A stretch of 64,000 nucleotides of DNA from Verrucomicrobiota bacterium (GCA_023432225.1 JAEYUW010000045.1:310001-374000), one strand, 5' to 3'; counted from the first letter of the stretch, positions 7,156 through 16,786 are shown. Notes: generated from the sequence alone by a model not told the origin. A program made the numbers and translations.

Positions 7156-7917
7156 TCAGTCTGTGAGTTTGGCCGCGGCTTCGGCTTCCTGGAGTTTGCG
7201 CAGCTCGGCGGTGGCGATGAGGCGGTCGGTCACCGGCACGTCGCTGACGAGGCGGCCGTCGCGCATGATCAGGTTGCGTTTGCAGTAGTGCGCGATGTCG
7301 AGCTCGTGCGTGACCATCACGATCGTGATGCCTTGCTCGTTGAGCTTCTGGAACACGCCCATGATTTCGACCGAGGTTTTCGAGTCGAGGTTGCCGGTCG
7401 GTTCGTCGGCGAGGAGGATTTGCGGGTCGTTGATCAGCGCGCGCGCGATGGCGACACGCTGCTGCTGGCCGCCGGAGAGCTGGCTCGGAAAATGATCCGC
7501 TCGCTGGCCGAGGCCGACGAGTTCGAGGCTCTTCTGCGCGCGCTCGCGCATCTGGGCGGACGTCAGTTTGCGCGCGCCGTAGAGCATGGGCAGTTCGACG
7601 TTCTCGAGTGCGGTGGTGCGCGAGAGGAGATTGAAGCCTTGGAAAACGAAACCGAGCTTCTGGTTTCGGATGTCGGCGAGCTGGTTCTTCTCGAGCTTCG
7701 AGACGTCGGTGTCATCGAGCAGGTAGCGTCCCTTAGTCGGCCGGTCGAGGCAGCCGAGCAGGTTCATCAGCGTGGATTTGCCGGAGCCGGACGCGCCCAT
7801 GATGGCGACGAAATCGCCTTTATTGATGTTCAGCGAAACGCCGCGGACGGCGTGCACGGGAACTTCGCCCGAGTGGTAGATCTTGTGGATCTCCTCGAGT
7901 TGAACGACGGCGGCCAT
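7156..7917 (-). CDS. MacB-type ABC transporter ATP-binding protein
   Basis: ATPase subunit of 253 residues in the LolD/MacB/FtsE class. It shows Walker A GASGSGKST (41-49), Q-loop VFQGFNLL, the signature LSGGQQQ (147-153), Walker B ILLADEP (167-173), D-loop NLDS and the H-loop VTHELD near residue 205. All catalytic elements are intact. It starts 2 bp after the adaptor's stop codon and precedes the permease, so the three genes form an operon for a tripartite exporter. Likely substrates by family are macrolides, peptides or lipoproteins, but nothing here fixes the choice. Confidence 0.93.
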   Translation of the reverse strand: MAAVVQLEEIHKIYHSGEVPVHAVRGVSLNINKGDFVAIMGASGSGKSTLMNLLGCLDRPTKGRYLLDDTDVSKLEKNQLADIRNQKLGFVFQGFNLLSRTTALENVELPMLYGARKLTSAQMRERAQKSLELVGLGQRADHFPSQLSGGQQQRVAIARALINDPQILLADEPTGNLDSKTSVEIMGVFQKLNEQGITIVMVTHELDIAHYCKRNLIMRDGRLVSDVPVTDRLIATAELRKLQEAEAAAKLTD

Positions 7918-7919
7918 GC

Positions 7920-9407
7920 TTAGAAACGGCGACCGCCGCCGCCGAAGGGGTTGGTGGTGCGTTGCTGACCGCTCGTCGAGGTGGCGTTCGGCACGAACAC
8001 GCTGCTGACGATCACATCGCCTTCCTTCAGTCCGTCGATGACCTCGGTTGCGGTGCCATCGGTGATGCCGGCTTTGATCGTGAGCTCTTCAAGCGACTGG
8101 TTGGGCGCGACGCCGACGAGTTTGTAGACTTTGCGGGTCGTGACAACAGCCTCGCCCGGGCGTGCGCCGGTGGATGATTCGGGGACCGGAAGGCCGGCTT
8201 CGGCCATCGCTTTGCGCAGCTGTTCGCGTTGTTCGGCGGTGGGCGGACCGTTGCGGAAATCAATTCCGAGATCCGTGGTGATCTGGCGCAGCTTCTGACG
8301 CTGTTCCGGCGTGAGATTGCCGAACATGCCGCCTCCGCGACGACCGCCGCCTTGGCCGGATTCGCCGCTGTTGCTCCCGGTGCTCGCGCTGGCTGCCGGC
8401 GGTGTGTCTCTTTTTGCCGATTCGTCGGCTTTGCCGGAGCGCTCGCCCTTCGGCGCGCTGGTGGTGGCGCTTTCCTCGCGTTTGACTGCAACGGACTCCG
8501 GGATGCGGAGGCGGAGGGTGGAATTCGGGATGCGCAGGACGTTGTCGCGGCGCGCGACGATGATCGAGACGTTCGCCGTCATGCCGGGACGGAGCTTCAG
8601 GTCGCGATTGTCGACGGAAATGATGGTGTCATAAGTGACGACGTTGTTCGTCGTTTTGGGCGCGTTGCGCACCTGGATGACTTGGCCGCGGAACGACCGA
8701 TTCGGAAACGCATCGACCGTGAAGGTGACCTGCTGGCCTTCGGCGACGCTGCCGACGTCGGCTTCGGCCACCGCGGCGGTGATCTGCATCTTCGAGAGGT
8801 CGTTCGCGATCGTGAAGAGCACGGGGGCGTTCAGGCTGGCCGCGACGGTTTTGCCTTCCTCGGTCTGCTTGTTGATCACGATGCCATCGATGGGTGAGGA
8901 GATGGTGCAGCGCTCGAGGTCGACCTTGGCGTTCTCGACGGTGGCGCGCGAGGTGACGAGTTGTGCGTTGGACTGCTGGAGCTGCGCCATCGCTTGATCG
9001 TATTCCTGCTGGGTGACGAGTTTGCGGGCGTAGAGTTCTTTCACGCGCTCGGTGTTGACGCGCTGCAGCTGGTTCGAGGCTTCCGCGCTCGCGAGGTTGG
9101 CTTCGGCTTGGCGGAGCTTCTGCTGGTAGGTGGCCGGGTCGATCTCGGCGAGCTTGTCGCCTTTTTTCACCGGCGAGTTGAAGTCGACGTAGAGCTTCTG
9201 AATCAGACCGGAAATTTGCGAACCGACATCGACGCTGAGAACGGAGTCGAGATTGCCGGTGGCCGTGACCTGTTGGAGAATTTCGCCGCGCGCGACCGTG
9301 GTCGTCGTAAACTCAGGGGCGCTGTCCGCCCGGCTGCGGACCGAGTAGTAATACCAGCCGGCGCCGGCCAGAACGAGGACGAGGAGGAGCAACAGGAGTT
9401 TCTTCAT
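7920..9407 (-). CDS. MacA-type periplasmic adaptor (HlyD/RND family)
   Basis: Adaptor of 495 residues for the MacB-like exporter encoded immediately downstream. Start ATG 9407 gives a hydrophobic N-terminal anchor (MKKLLLLLLVLVLAGAGW). Then come the lipoyl half-motif, an alpha-helical hairpin (about 90-165), the second half-motif SPIDGIVINKQTEEGKTV and beta-barrel domains. A low-complexity insert rich in Ser, Glu and Gly with GQGGGRRGGGMFGNLTPEQR (about 300-400) interrupts the membrane-proximal part. Such inserts occur in related adaptors. It is the first gene of the operon. The frame upstream of 9407 has no credible extension. Confidence 0.9.
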   Translation of the reverse strand: MKKLLLLLLVLVLAGAGWYYYSVRSRADSAPEFTTTTVARGEILQQVTATGNLDSVLSVDVGSQISGLIQKLYVDFNSPVKKGDKLAEIDPATYQQKLRQAEANLASAEASNQLQRVNTERVKELYARKLVTQQEYDQAMAQLQQSNAQLVTSRATVENAKVDLERCTISSPIDGIVINKQTEEGKTVAASLNAPVLFTIANDLSKMQITAAVAEADVGSVAEGQQVTFTVDAFPNRSFRGQVIQVRNAPKTTNNVVTYDTIISVDNRDLKLRPGMTANVSIIVARRDNVLRIPNSTLRLRIPESVAVKREESATTSAPKGERSGKADESAKRDTPPAASASTGSNSGESGQGGGRRGGGMFGNLTPEQRQKLRQITTDLGIDFRNGPPTAEQREQLRKAMAEAGLPVPESSTGARPGEAVVTTRKVYKLVGVAPNQSLEELTIKAGITDGTATEVIDGLKEGDVIVSSVFVPNATSTSGQQRTTNPFGGGGRRF

Positions 9408-9571
9408 GCGAAGCGGAGAGGAATGAGCGAAGCGATTGAGCAGGGGAAGGCAACTTCCCGCCGCGTTTGCACGCCGTCGAACGTGAGACGCCACGGACGT
9501 TGCAAAGGTTTCACCTTCCGCGGCTTTCCTGTTGCCGCAAGGACGCCGAGCGCTTCTTTTCCGCGCACCCC

Positions 9572-11161
9572 ATGAAATCCCAGAAACGCCTCGTTCTTGC
9601 GTTGGTGCTGGCCTCGGCCGTGTCCGTCGTTGCCCAAGAAACGGACAAACCAGCCGCCGATCGCAAAGGGCCGTCCGCGACCGACCCGAAGCCCGCAGCC
9701 GCTGCCTCGGTGACAGAAAAAGATCCGGCGTCGGCCGTCACCGAGGGTGCCGTGACCATCGGCGGCAAGGTTATCCGCTACAAGGCGACCGCCGGCTACC
9801 TTGTCCAGCGCGACGAAAAGGGCATTGCCAAGGCGAACATCTTCTACGTGGCCTACACGAAGGCCGATGAGAGTGACGTGGCGAAGCGTCCGGTGACGTT
9901 TTCGTTCAACGGCGGCCCTGGCGCCGCCTCCGTGTGGCTGCACCTCGGCGGTCTCGGTCCGAAGCGGGCGGTAATGACTGACAGCGGCGGGCCGGTATCC
10001 GCGCCGTATCGCTACGAGGACAACGCGTTCTCGTGGCTCGATGAGACCGACCTCGTGTTCATGGACCCGGTGTCGAGCGGTTTCAGCCGCGCCGCGAAGG
10101 ATCAGGACCCGAAACAATTTCACGGCTTCACCGGCGACTTGGAGTCGCTGGCGGATTTCATCCAAGTGTGGACGACTCGCAACTCACGCTGGCTCTCACC
10201 GAAATTCCTGGTCGGCGAAAGCTACGGCACCACGCGCGTCACGGCGCTCTCCGAGCGGTTGCAGCAGAAATACGACCTCTATGTGAACGGTGTGATGCTC
10301 GTGTCCTCGATCCTGAATTTCCAAACGGCGCGCTTCGCGCCGGGTAACGATGATCCGTATCCGCTGTTCCTACCGACCTACACCGCGACCGCGTGGTATC
10401 ACCAGCGACTCAAGGGCGACTGGGCGAAGACACTCGAAAGCGCGCTGAAGCGGGCCGAGGCGTTTGCGGCGAAGGATTACACGCTCGCGCTCATGCAGGG
10501 CGATGCGTTGCCAGCGGCGGAGCGTGAGCGCGTCGCACAGGAACTCGCCGCGCTCACGGGGCTATCGTTCGATTACGTCAAGAAACAGAACCTGCGTGTG
10601 AGCATCGGCGAATTCATTCGCGAGCTCCGTCGCGACGAAGGCATCGTGGTCGGCCGACTCGACAGCAGCGTGACCGGCGTGCTCGACGAAGGTGGAGAGG
10701 GCGAAGGTGGCGGACGCAGCGGCTTCTTCGATCCGAGCATGGAGGCTATTCGGGGACCCTATGCGGCCGCGATGAACGACTACGCGCGCAATGTGCTCAA
10801 ATTCGAAACCGATCTCGCTTACGGCGTCTTGGTGAACGTCCAGCCGTGGAGCTACAAGAACGTCGAGAACACCTACCTCGACACGAGCGTGATGCTGAAG
10901 AATGCGATGGTGCGGAACCCGGCGATGAAGGTGTGGGTGGCGAACGGCTACTACGATCTCGCGACGCCGTATTTCGCGACGGACTGGACTTTCCGGCACA
11001 TGCATTTGCCGGACGCGGTGCGAAAGAACGTCACGATGACTTACTACGAGGCGGGCCACATGATGTATACGCACGTGGCGTCGCTGAAGAAGCTGAAGGC
11101 GGATTTCAGCGACTGGTTTCGCGGGACGCTGGAGGGGCAGAAGGCGAACGACGCTAAGTAG
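9572..11161 (+). CDS. S10-family serine carboxypeptidase-like protein
   Basis: Exported alpha/beta-hydrolase peptidase of 529 residues. A signal peptide (about 1-21, MKSQKRLVLALVLASAVSVV) is followed by a charged linker. Family motifs are SFNGGPGAAS (111-120), the nucleophile in GESYG (Ser217), catalytic Asp462 in YYDLATP and His496 in EAGHMMY. Together these form the S10 triad, so it should cleave C-terminal residues in the periplasm. ATG 9572 was chosen because the signal peptide starts there. It runs convergently towards the Tricorn gene. The stop codon TAG is the last three bases of the GTAG that begins the repeat at 11158. Confidence 0.9.
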   Translation: MKSQKRLVLALVLASAVSVVAQETDKPAADRKGPSATDPKPAAAASVTEKDPASAVTEGAVTIGGKVIRYKATAGYLVQRDEKGIAKANIFYVAYTKADESDVAKRPVTFSFNGGPGAASVWLHLGGLGPKRAVMTDSGGPVSAPYRYEDNAFSWLDETDLVFMDPVSSGFSRAAKDQDPKQFHGFTGDLESLADFIQVWTTRNSRWLSPKFLVGESYGTTRVTALSERLQQKYDLYVNGVMLVSSILNFQTARFAPGNDDPYPLFLPTYTATAWYHQRLKGDWAKTLESALKRAEAFAAKDYTLALMQGDALPAAERERVAQELAALTGLSFDYVKKQNLRVSIGEFIRELRRDEGIVVGRLDSSVTGVLDEGGEGEGGGRSGFFDPSMEAIRGPYAAAMNDYARNVLKFETDLAYGVLVNVQPWSYKNVENTYLDTSVMLKNAMVRNPAMKVWVANGYYDLATPYFATDWTFRHMHLPDAVRKNVTMTYYEAGHMMYTHVASLKKLKADFSDWFRGTLEGQKANDAK

Positions 11162-11216
11162 GCAACGCGGAGGCGAACGTTTGTTCGCACGAGTTGCGCG
11201 CAAGCGCGCAACCTAC
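11158..11216. repeat. REPIN-like element between convergent peptidase genes
   Basis: GTAG at 11158-11161 and inverted CTAC at 11213-11216. The right unit is a perfect palindrome (GTTGCGCGC-AA-GCGCGCAAC, 11193-11212). The centre TTGTTCGCACGAG is shared with the element at 16787-16847. The leading GTAG provides the S10 gene's stop. Confidence 0.7.
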
Positions 11217-11232
11217 CTTGCGGCGCGACTTA

Positions 11233-14200
11233 CTAAGTCTTCGGCACCGTCCAGGTTTTCAGCGTCTTGTCGGGCAGCGCGGGCGGCGTGGGCACGAGGT
11301 GCTTCGGGTCTTTGGCGATGAGTTCCTGCAGGCGCTTGATGGCGGCGTCGAGTTGCGCGTCCTCGCCGCGGAAGGCGGAGACAGGGTTGTTGTCGACGAT
11401 CACGTCCGGCGTGAAGCCGTCGCCTTCGATCACCCAGCCTTCGCCGGGGATGAAGGAGCCGAACTCCGCGGCGCGGGCGAGGCCGCGGTCGACGAGGAAG
11501 TTCGAGCCGCTCAGCCAAATGCCGCCGCCCCACGTGCGGACGCCGATCGTTTCACCGAGCTTCAGGTGGCGAATCGCGTTGGCCATCGTCTCGCCGTCGG
11601 AGGCGGTCCACGCGTCGACGAGCACGACGAGATGGCCGCGGAACGGGCTTTGCAGATGCGGGAACGGCACGCCGTCTCGGTTGCTCCACCACATCCAGGC
11701 TTGGCGCATCAGGCGCGAAACCATCCAGCTGTCGATGTTGCCGCCGCGGTTGTGGCGTAGATCGAGGATGAGGCCGCCCTTGTTGGCGGCCGCGTAGTAT
11801 TGGCGCACGAATTCGTAGTAGTTGTCGGTGCCCATCGCGCGGATGTGGGCGTAACCGATCGCGCCGGCGGACTTTTTGTCCACGTCGAGGCGGCGCGTGT
11901 ATTCCCAATCAGTGTAGCGCAGTCCCGACGCGGTCGCGGCGGTGACGGGCGTCACGACACGCTGGAAAATCTCGCCGTCGTTCGCGGGTTTCAGCGTGAG
12001 GAGCACCTGACGATTGGCTTGGTTGCGGAGCAACGCGGCGGCGTCCGAAACCGAGAGTGTGGGCGTGCCGTTGATTTCGACGATGACGTCGCCGGCCTTG
12101 ATGCCGAGGCCGGGCTTCAGCAGCGGGCCGCGGCGCTCGAGGAACTCGGGGTCGCTCTGATAAATGTAGTCGAGTCGGTAGCCGCCGGCGGCCTCGTCGC
12201 GCGACCAGCGCGCGCCGAGCGAGGCGACGGCGATTTGCGGGTCAATCTCGCGAAGAACGCCGCCGCGGGCGTCGGTGTGGAGCGCGGAGAGCTCGCTGAT
12301 GAGGTAGTTCAGCGCGTCGTCGAGTTCGGCGCGGTCGGTGACGCGGTCGACGAGCGGCAGGTGTTTCTGGAGATTGGCCTTCCAGTCGACGCCGTGCATG
12401 TTTTTCGCGTAGAAATAGTCGCGGTGCAGGCGCCACGCGTCGGTGAACATCTGGCGCCAGCTCTCGCGGGGCGAGTAGGGGAAGCGAAGGCCGGCGAGGT
12501 TGACGCGGGACTTCGCGACGTCGCTCGCAGGACGAGGAGCGGCGTCGATGATGGCGAAGTTATCGGTCTGGCGGACGAGGAGCTTTTTGCCGTCGAGCGA
12601 GAGGCGATAACCGCCCACGCCGGGGAGCACGGTGGTCGTTTCGACGTCCTTGTTTTTGATTTCGATCGCGAGGAGTCGGTTCGCGTTCGGGCCTTCTGCG
12701 GTCGCGTCGTTGTCCGTCACGAAAACGGCCTTATCGCTTACGGAAAGATTGTTGTAGTTGCCGGCGCCGACGGGGACTTCCCAGAGACGCTCGACGAGCC
12801 CGTCGAGGACGACCTTCACTTCGACTTTTTTCTCCTTCTTGTCGGCCGGCTTCTTGTCGCCGTTCGATTTCTGCTGGGTGGCGTCAGTCTTTTTGTCATC
12901 GGCTTTCGCGACTGCTTTCTCACCGGTCGGAACTGGTTTCTTGTCTTCGGTAGCGGGCGCGGGCTTTTCCTCGTCGGACTTCTTCTCGTCCTTCGTCTTT
13001 TTCTCTTCGGCGTAGAGTTCGTCGTTGGGCTGGAAGGGCGAACGCTTCTCATCGCCGAGCGCGAGGAGGTATATCTTCGTGGGCTTGTCGAGGAACGGCT
13101 CCGGCTGGCGCGGGCCCCACGGCGCGCCGACGAGCGATTTGAATTCGCGGTCGGAGAGGAAATACAGCCACTTGCCGTCGGGCGAGAACGCCGGGCTTCC
13201 GCTGATCACGCGATCGCTGGTGGCGGGCGTGGATTGGCCGGACTCGACGCTGTAGAGGAGAATCTGGCTGTTGCCGGTGTCGGCGGACATCACGTAGGCG
13301 AGCCACTTACCGTCGGGCGACCAATCGAGATCGGGGCTGATGAAATCCTGGAATTTCGAATGTGCGACGAGTTTGGTTTCCTTGGTCTCGGTGTTGAAGA
13401 GCAGCAGGTCGTTGTCGCGTTCGGTGTAGGCGATCCACTTGCCGTCGGGCGAAAGCTGGCCGGTCATGCGGAGCGTTTCGCCGCCGCTCGTGAGCTGCTC
13501 GGCGGTGCCGCGGTTGTTGGCGGGGAGTTTCCAGAATTCGACTTCGCCGGACTCGTCCGAGAGGACGACGACGGATTTGCCGTCGGGCGTGAAACTCACG
13601 CTGCGGTAGCGCACGCCGCTCTTGCGCGCGACTTCGACGAGGCGGCCCTGGCTGGCCGGTGCGACGAAAACTTGTCCGCGCGCCACGAGGGCCATGCGGT
13701 CGCCGTCGGGCGAGATCGCGAAGTTTGTCACGAATTCGGTCGGCTTCGTCACCCAGGTTTCGCGCGTTTGATCGAAATCCGAGGTGAGCGTGAGCTCGAG
13801 GCGGCGCGATTGGTTGGTCTTCGTGTCGAAGAGCCAGAGGTCGGCGCCGTTCTGATAGACGATCTGCGTGCCGTGGCCTTGAGGGTTTTTCACGCCGAAG
13901 TCCGCGTGGCGCGTGTGCTGGCGCAGATCGGAGCCATCGGGCTTCATTGACCAGAGATTACTCGTGCCGTCGCGCTCGGTGGCGAAGTAAACGCGTTCGC
14001 CGAGCCACATCGGCCAGCGGCTGACGCCGCGGAAATCGGGCGCGTATTGCGTGGCTTCGGTTGCGCCGGCGTCGAAGCGCCAGAGGTTTTGCGCGGTGCC
14101 GCCGACGTAGCGTTTGGCATGGGAGCCTTGGAACGAGTAGCGCGTGAAGACGAGCGTCTTGCCGTCGGGCGAGTAGTCGCCCTCGTCGGCTTGCGCGAGC

Positions 14201-14661
14201 GGCACGAAGGTTCGCGCGGCGGTCTTCGGGTCGATGGCGACGAGTTGGTTGTCGGGGATCGTCGCGAAAGCGCGGGTGGCGTAGAGAATCTTGCCGTCGG
14301 GCGTCCAGCCGCGCACGAGCGCGTTTTCGCCTTCGAAGGTCAGACGCTTCGGCAGACCGCCGGCGAGGGGCATGACGTAGACTTCGACCGGGCCTTCGTA
14401 TTGGCCGGAGAAGGCGACCCACTGGCCATCGGGGGAGATCGCGGCGCTCGTTTCGTAGCCGGCGTGCGAGGTCAGGCGCTGGGCGGCGCCGCCGTCGAGC
14501 GATGCGCGCCAGAGATCGCCTTCGGCGGTGAACACGATCGTGTTGCCGTGGATGGCGGGGAAGCGGTAGTAGCCAGGCGTGCCGTCAGCGGCGTGACCGA
14601 GGGCGGCGAGGGCGATGAGCGAGGTGAGCGCGGTGGCGAGGAAGCGGAGGAGTGTGCGCAT
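11233..14661 (-). CDS. Tricorn-type protease (S41 family)
   Basis: Large exported protease of 1142 residues. A signal peptide (about 1-24) precedes WD40-like/TolB-type propeller repeats, seen as many copies of the SPDGKWLAY-type motif. Then comes a Lys/Glu/Asp-rich low-complexity linker (encoded about 12830-13015), a C1 helical domain, a PDZ domain (GLGIKAGDVIVEINGTPTL) and the C-terminal S41 fold. Typical S41 elements are LILDLRHNRGGNIDSW and DAWTASDGET, the latter carrying the expected nucleophile Ser. Tricorn enzymes trim peptides produced by other proteases. Start ATG 14661 gives the signal peptide. The acidic-basic linker is longer than usual and may be a flexible tether between propeller and catalytic halves. 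Confidence 0.9.
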   Translation of the reverse strand: MRTLLRFLATALTSLIALAALGHAADGTPGYYRFPAIHGNTIVFTAEGDLWRASLDGGAAQRLTSHAGYETSAAISPDGQWVAFSGQYEGPVEVYVMPLAGGLPKRLTFEGENALVRGWTPDGKILYATRAFATIPDNQLVAIDPKTAARTFVPLAQADEGDYSPDGKTLVFTRYSFQGSHAKRYVGGTAQNLWRFDAGATEATQYAPDFRGVSRWPMWLGERVYFATERDGTSNLWSMKPDGSDLRQHTRHADFGVKNPQGHGTQIVYQNGADLWLFDTKTNQSRRLELTLTSDFDQTRETWVTKPTEFVTNFAISPDGDRMALVARGQVFVAPASQGRLVEVARKSGVRYRSVSFTPDGKSVVVLSDESGEVEFWKLPANNRGTAEQLTSGGETLRMTGQLSPDGKWIAYTERDNDLLLFNTETKETKLVAHSKFQDFISPDLDWSPDGKWLAYVMSADTGNSQILLYSVESGQSTPATSDRVISGSPAFSPDGKWLYFLSDREFKSLVGAPWGPRQPEPFLDKPTKIYLLALGDEKRSPFQPNDELYAEEKKTKDEKKSDEEKPAPATEDKKPVPTGEKAVAKADDKKTDATQQKSNGDKKPADKKEKKVEVKVVLDGLVERLWEVPVGAGNYNNLSVSDKAVFVTDNDATAEGPNANRLLAIEIKNKDVETTTVLPGVGGYRLSLDGKKLLVRQTDNFAIIDAAPRPASDVAKSRVNLAGLRFPYSPRESWRQMFTDAWRLHRDYFYAKNMHGVDWKANLQKHLPLVDRVTDRAELDDALNYLISELSALHTDARGGVLREIDPQIAVASLGARWSRDEAAGGYRLDYIYQSDPEFLERRGPLLKPGLGIKAGDVIVEINGTPTLSVSDAAALLRNQANRQVLLTLKPANDGEIFQRVVTPVTAATASGLRYTDWEYTRRLDVDKKSAGAIGYAHIRAMGTDNYYEFVRQYYAAANKGGLILDLRHNRGGNIDSWMVSRLMRQAWMWWSNRDGVPFPHLQSPFRGHLVVLVDAWTASDGETMANAIRHLKLGETIGVRTWGGGIWLSGSNFLVDRGLARAAEFGSFIPGEGWVIEGDGFTPDVIVDNNPVSAFRGEDAQLDAAIKRLQELIAKDPKHLVPTPPALPDKTLKTWTVPKT

Positions 14662-14775
14662 GGGAGTCGGGAGGACGAAAAGCAGGGAGATTGGTTTCGC
14701 CAACGAGCGGGTGACGAAACGCGCAAAATTCGCGGGCAAGGCGGCGGCGCGCGGGACGCGCGACGCGAAGAAGGG

Positions 14776-15309
14776 TCAGCTGCGGCGATGCCAGCCGCTT
14801 TGCTTACCGGCGCGGGACTGGCGGGGCGTGGGATGCTTGAAAACTTCGCGCAGGGCCTCCGCAACGGGCGAGGGGACGAATTTCGTGACGTCGCCACCGA
14901 GGCGCGCGATCTGCTTCACGAGCGTCGAGCTGGTGTAGCTGTAGCTCTCATTCGGCATCACGAAGATCGTTTCCACCTGCGGCTCGAGGTGGCGGTTCAT
15001 CAGCGCCATGTTGAATTCGAACTCGAAGTCCGACAGCGCGCGCAGGCCGCGAATGATGGCGTGCGCTTTGTTCTGATGGGCAAATTCGACGAGCAGACCG
15101 TCGAAGGAGACGACGTTGATGTTGGGCATCTTGCCGACAGTCGCCTTGATCAAGGCGACGCGTTGCTCGGCGGTGAACAGCGGCTCCTTGGTCGAGCTGA
15201 GCGCGACGGCGACGGTGACGCGATCGAAGAGCTTCGCGGCGCGCAGGAGCACGTCGAGATGGCCGTTAGTGAAAGGGTCGAAGGTGCCCGGATAGATGCA
15301 GAGTCTCAT
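14776..15309 (-). CDS. coaD: Phosphopantetheine adenylyltransferase
   Basis: Catalyses the penultimate step of coenzyme A synthesis, 4'-phosphopantetheine + ATP to dephospho-CoA. Of 177 residues, slightly longer than the usual 160 because of a basic C-terminal tail. It has the nucleotidyltransferase motif YPGTFDPFTNGH at residues 6-17 with the TxGH-equivalent NGH, the RGLRALSDFEFE motif near 88-99, and the ISSTLVR-equivalent TSSTLVKQIA. The start ATG 15309 gives the canonical MRLCIYPGTFDP. Cytosolic and expected to be essential. Confidence 0.96.
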   Translation of the reverse strand: MRLCIYPGTFDPFTNGHLDVLLRAAKLFDRVTVAVALSSTKEPLFTAEQRVALIKATVGKMPNINVVSFDGLLVEFAHQNKAHAIIRGLRALSDFEFEFNMALMNRHLEPQVETIFVMPNESYSYTSSTLVKQIARLGGDVTKFVPSPVAEALREVFKHPTPRQSRAGKQSGWHRRS

Positions 15310-15489
15310 GCGGCGCGAATCGCGCCGGAGCCAACGGCAGCGCGCGGAGGTTGGCGAGGAGAAACGCGGTTAAGGACACAGCGCCTGGGGGCTTGGTTCG
15401 AGATCAGGTGGAGATGAGGTCCGGCGGCACGGCGCCGGCACTCCATGGTTGCCAAGGATTGGCGCGACCGCTCGACTGACCGCGAGCGC

Positions 15490-16098
15490 ATGAACCTCCC
15501 CAACATCCTGACGATTTCGCGTGTGCCACTGATGTTTGTCGTGGTCGGGCTCATGTATGCGGATTTCGAGTGGTGCGCCACGATCGCGTTCTGGCTCTAC
15601 ATCGCGGCGGCGTTGACCGACTGGCTCGATGGCATGCTGGCGCGACGCGCCAATCAGGTTTCCTCGTTCGGCCGGTTCATGGATGCGGTCATCGACAAGG
15701 TGATGGTGTTGGGCCTGATGATCGCTCTGACGAATCGCGGCTATTTTTGGTTCGCCGGCAAGGACTACACGATCACTGCAGTGGTGCTGCTGCTCTGCAT
15801 TCTGTGTCGCGAGTTTGCGATTTCCGGCATGCGCATGGCGGCAGCGATGCGCGGGATCGCCATCGAGGCGGACACCAGCGGCAAGGTGAAAACCTTCACG
15901 CAGCTGAACGCGATCGGCTGGCTGCTCGGCGCGAAGATGTTCGAGCACGACTGGAGCGATGTGTTCCCGCCCGACGAACGAGTGATCATCACCTCGATTC
16001 ATAACATCGGCCTTTTCCTGTTCGTGCTCTCGGCGGTGCTGACGATCACATCGGGGCTTTCGTATTTCAAACGCCACGGCCACGTGGTGATGGACTGA
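15490..16098 (+). CDS. pgsA: CDP-diacylglycerol-glycerol-3-phosphate phosphatidyltransferase
   Basis: Makes phosphatidylglycerophosphate from CDP-diacylglycerol and glycerol-3-phosphate in the inner membrane. It has 202 residues with several transmembrane helices and an intact CDP-alcohol phosphotransferase signature DG-x2-AR-x8-G-x3-D-x3-D (DGMLARRANQVSSFGRFMD continuing AVID). ATG 15490 starts MNLPNILTISRVPL, the classic N-terminus of the family. It overlaps the pgpA start by one base (TGATG), so the two genes for consecutive steps of phosphatidylglycerol synthesis are translationally coupled. Confidence 0.95.
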   Translation: MNLPNILTISRVPLMFVVVGLMYADFEWCATIAFWLYIAAALTDWLDGMLARRANQVSSFGRFMDAVIDKVMVLGLMIALTNRGYFWFAGKDYTITAVVLLLCILCREFAISGMRMAAAMRGIAIEADTSGKVKTFTQLNAIGWLLGAKMFEHDWSDVFPPDERVIITSIHNIGLFLFVLSAVLTITSGLSYFKRHGHVVMD

Positions 16099-16613
16099 TG
16101 CGCTGGAGCGAGCCGCGCTGGGCCGGCGCGTTGCCGGGAAAGGTGGTCGTGGCGCTCGCGACACTTGGGCCCTTGGGGCGGCGCCTGCCGGCACCGGGCA
16201 CCTGGGGCGCGGCAGCGGGTGTTTTCTATTCACTGCTGTTTTTTCGGCACGTGCCTTGGCCGACGACGATCGTCGTGACGCTGCTTGCGAGCTACGTGGC
16301 GGTCGCGCTCACCGGCGAGGCTTCGCGACGCCTCGGCAAGGATGATCCGGGGGAGGTCGTGCTCGATGAATTTGTCGTGATGCCGCTGGTTTACCTCGGT
16401 GCGGCCCGGGCGTTCGCGGGCGTGTGGCCGGAGTGGATCGTGCTCGCGGTGGGCTTCGGCTGGTTTCGCGTCTTCGACATTCTAAAACCGTTCGGCATCG
16501 CGCGACTGCAGCGTTGGCCGGGCGGGTGGGGGATTGTGGCGGATGATTTCATGGCTGCGCTCGCCGCCTGCGTGGCTCTGCATCTGACTGGCTGGATGTG
16601 GCTGCGCTTCTAA
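16098..16613 (+). CDS. pgpA: Phosphatidylglycerophosphatase A
   Basis: Removes the phosphate from phosphatidylglycerophosphate, the step after PgsA. Of 171 residues with three to four hydrophobic helices. Family motifs are PAPGTWG (about 31-37), DDPGEVVLDE (about 81-90), FRVFDILKP and GGWGIVADDFMA, which together mark the acidic metal-binding active site. The start overlaps the pgsA stop (TGATG). Confidence 0.94.
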   Translation: MRWSEPRWAGALPGKVVVALATLGPLGRRLPAPGTWGAAAGVFYSLLFFRHVPWPTTIVVTLLASYVAVALTGEASRRLGKDDPGEVVLDEFVVMPLVYLGAARAFAGVWPEWIVLAVGFGWFRVFDILKPFGIARLQRWPGGWGIVADDFMAALAACVALHLTGWMWLRF

Positions 16614-16615
16614 CG

Positions 16616-16756
16616 GTGAGTGCCGGCACGCGCGTGCGGGATGAGTTGGTGCAGTTGGAGAACCGGGTCCATTGGCCGGAGGCTGGCACACCGCGCGCGG
16701 AGATGGGGCGGTGGTTCGCGGAGGATTTTTGGAAATCAAGCAACCGGATCGCGTGA
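16616..16756 (+). pseudogene. Fragment resembling a DUF4440/NTF2-like protein
   Basis: A 46-codon frame opening with GTG 3 bp after pgpA reads SAGTRVRDELVQLENRVHW and continues through EMGRWFAEDFW. This resembles the first helix and strand of DUF4440 (SnoaL/NTF2-like) proteins, which are normally 110-140 residues. The frame stops at 16756, and a REPIN-like repeat begins 31 bp later. It is either a truncated remnant or a very small real gene. Confidence 0.4.
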
Positions 16757-16786
16757 CGCGGCGCAGCAGCGTTGCCATGCCGCGTG

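Noticed and set aside
10996..11016. GGCACATGCATTTGC resembling a sigma-54 promoter
   Set aside because: GG-GC spacing is 13 rather than 12 bp and it lies inside the S10 peptidase coding sequence.
11800..13950. 716-codon plus-strand frame opposite Tricorn
   Set aside because: Antisense shadow of the protease gene; composition dominated by Glu, Gly, Val and Arg typical of reverse-complement codons.
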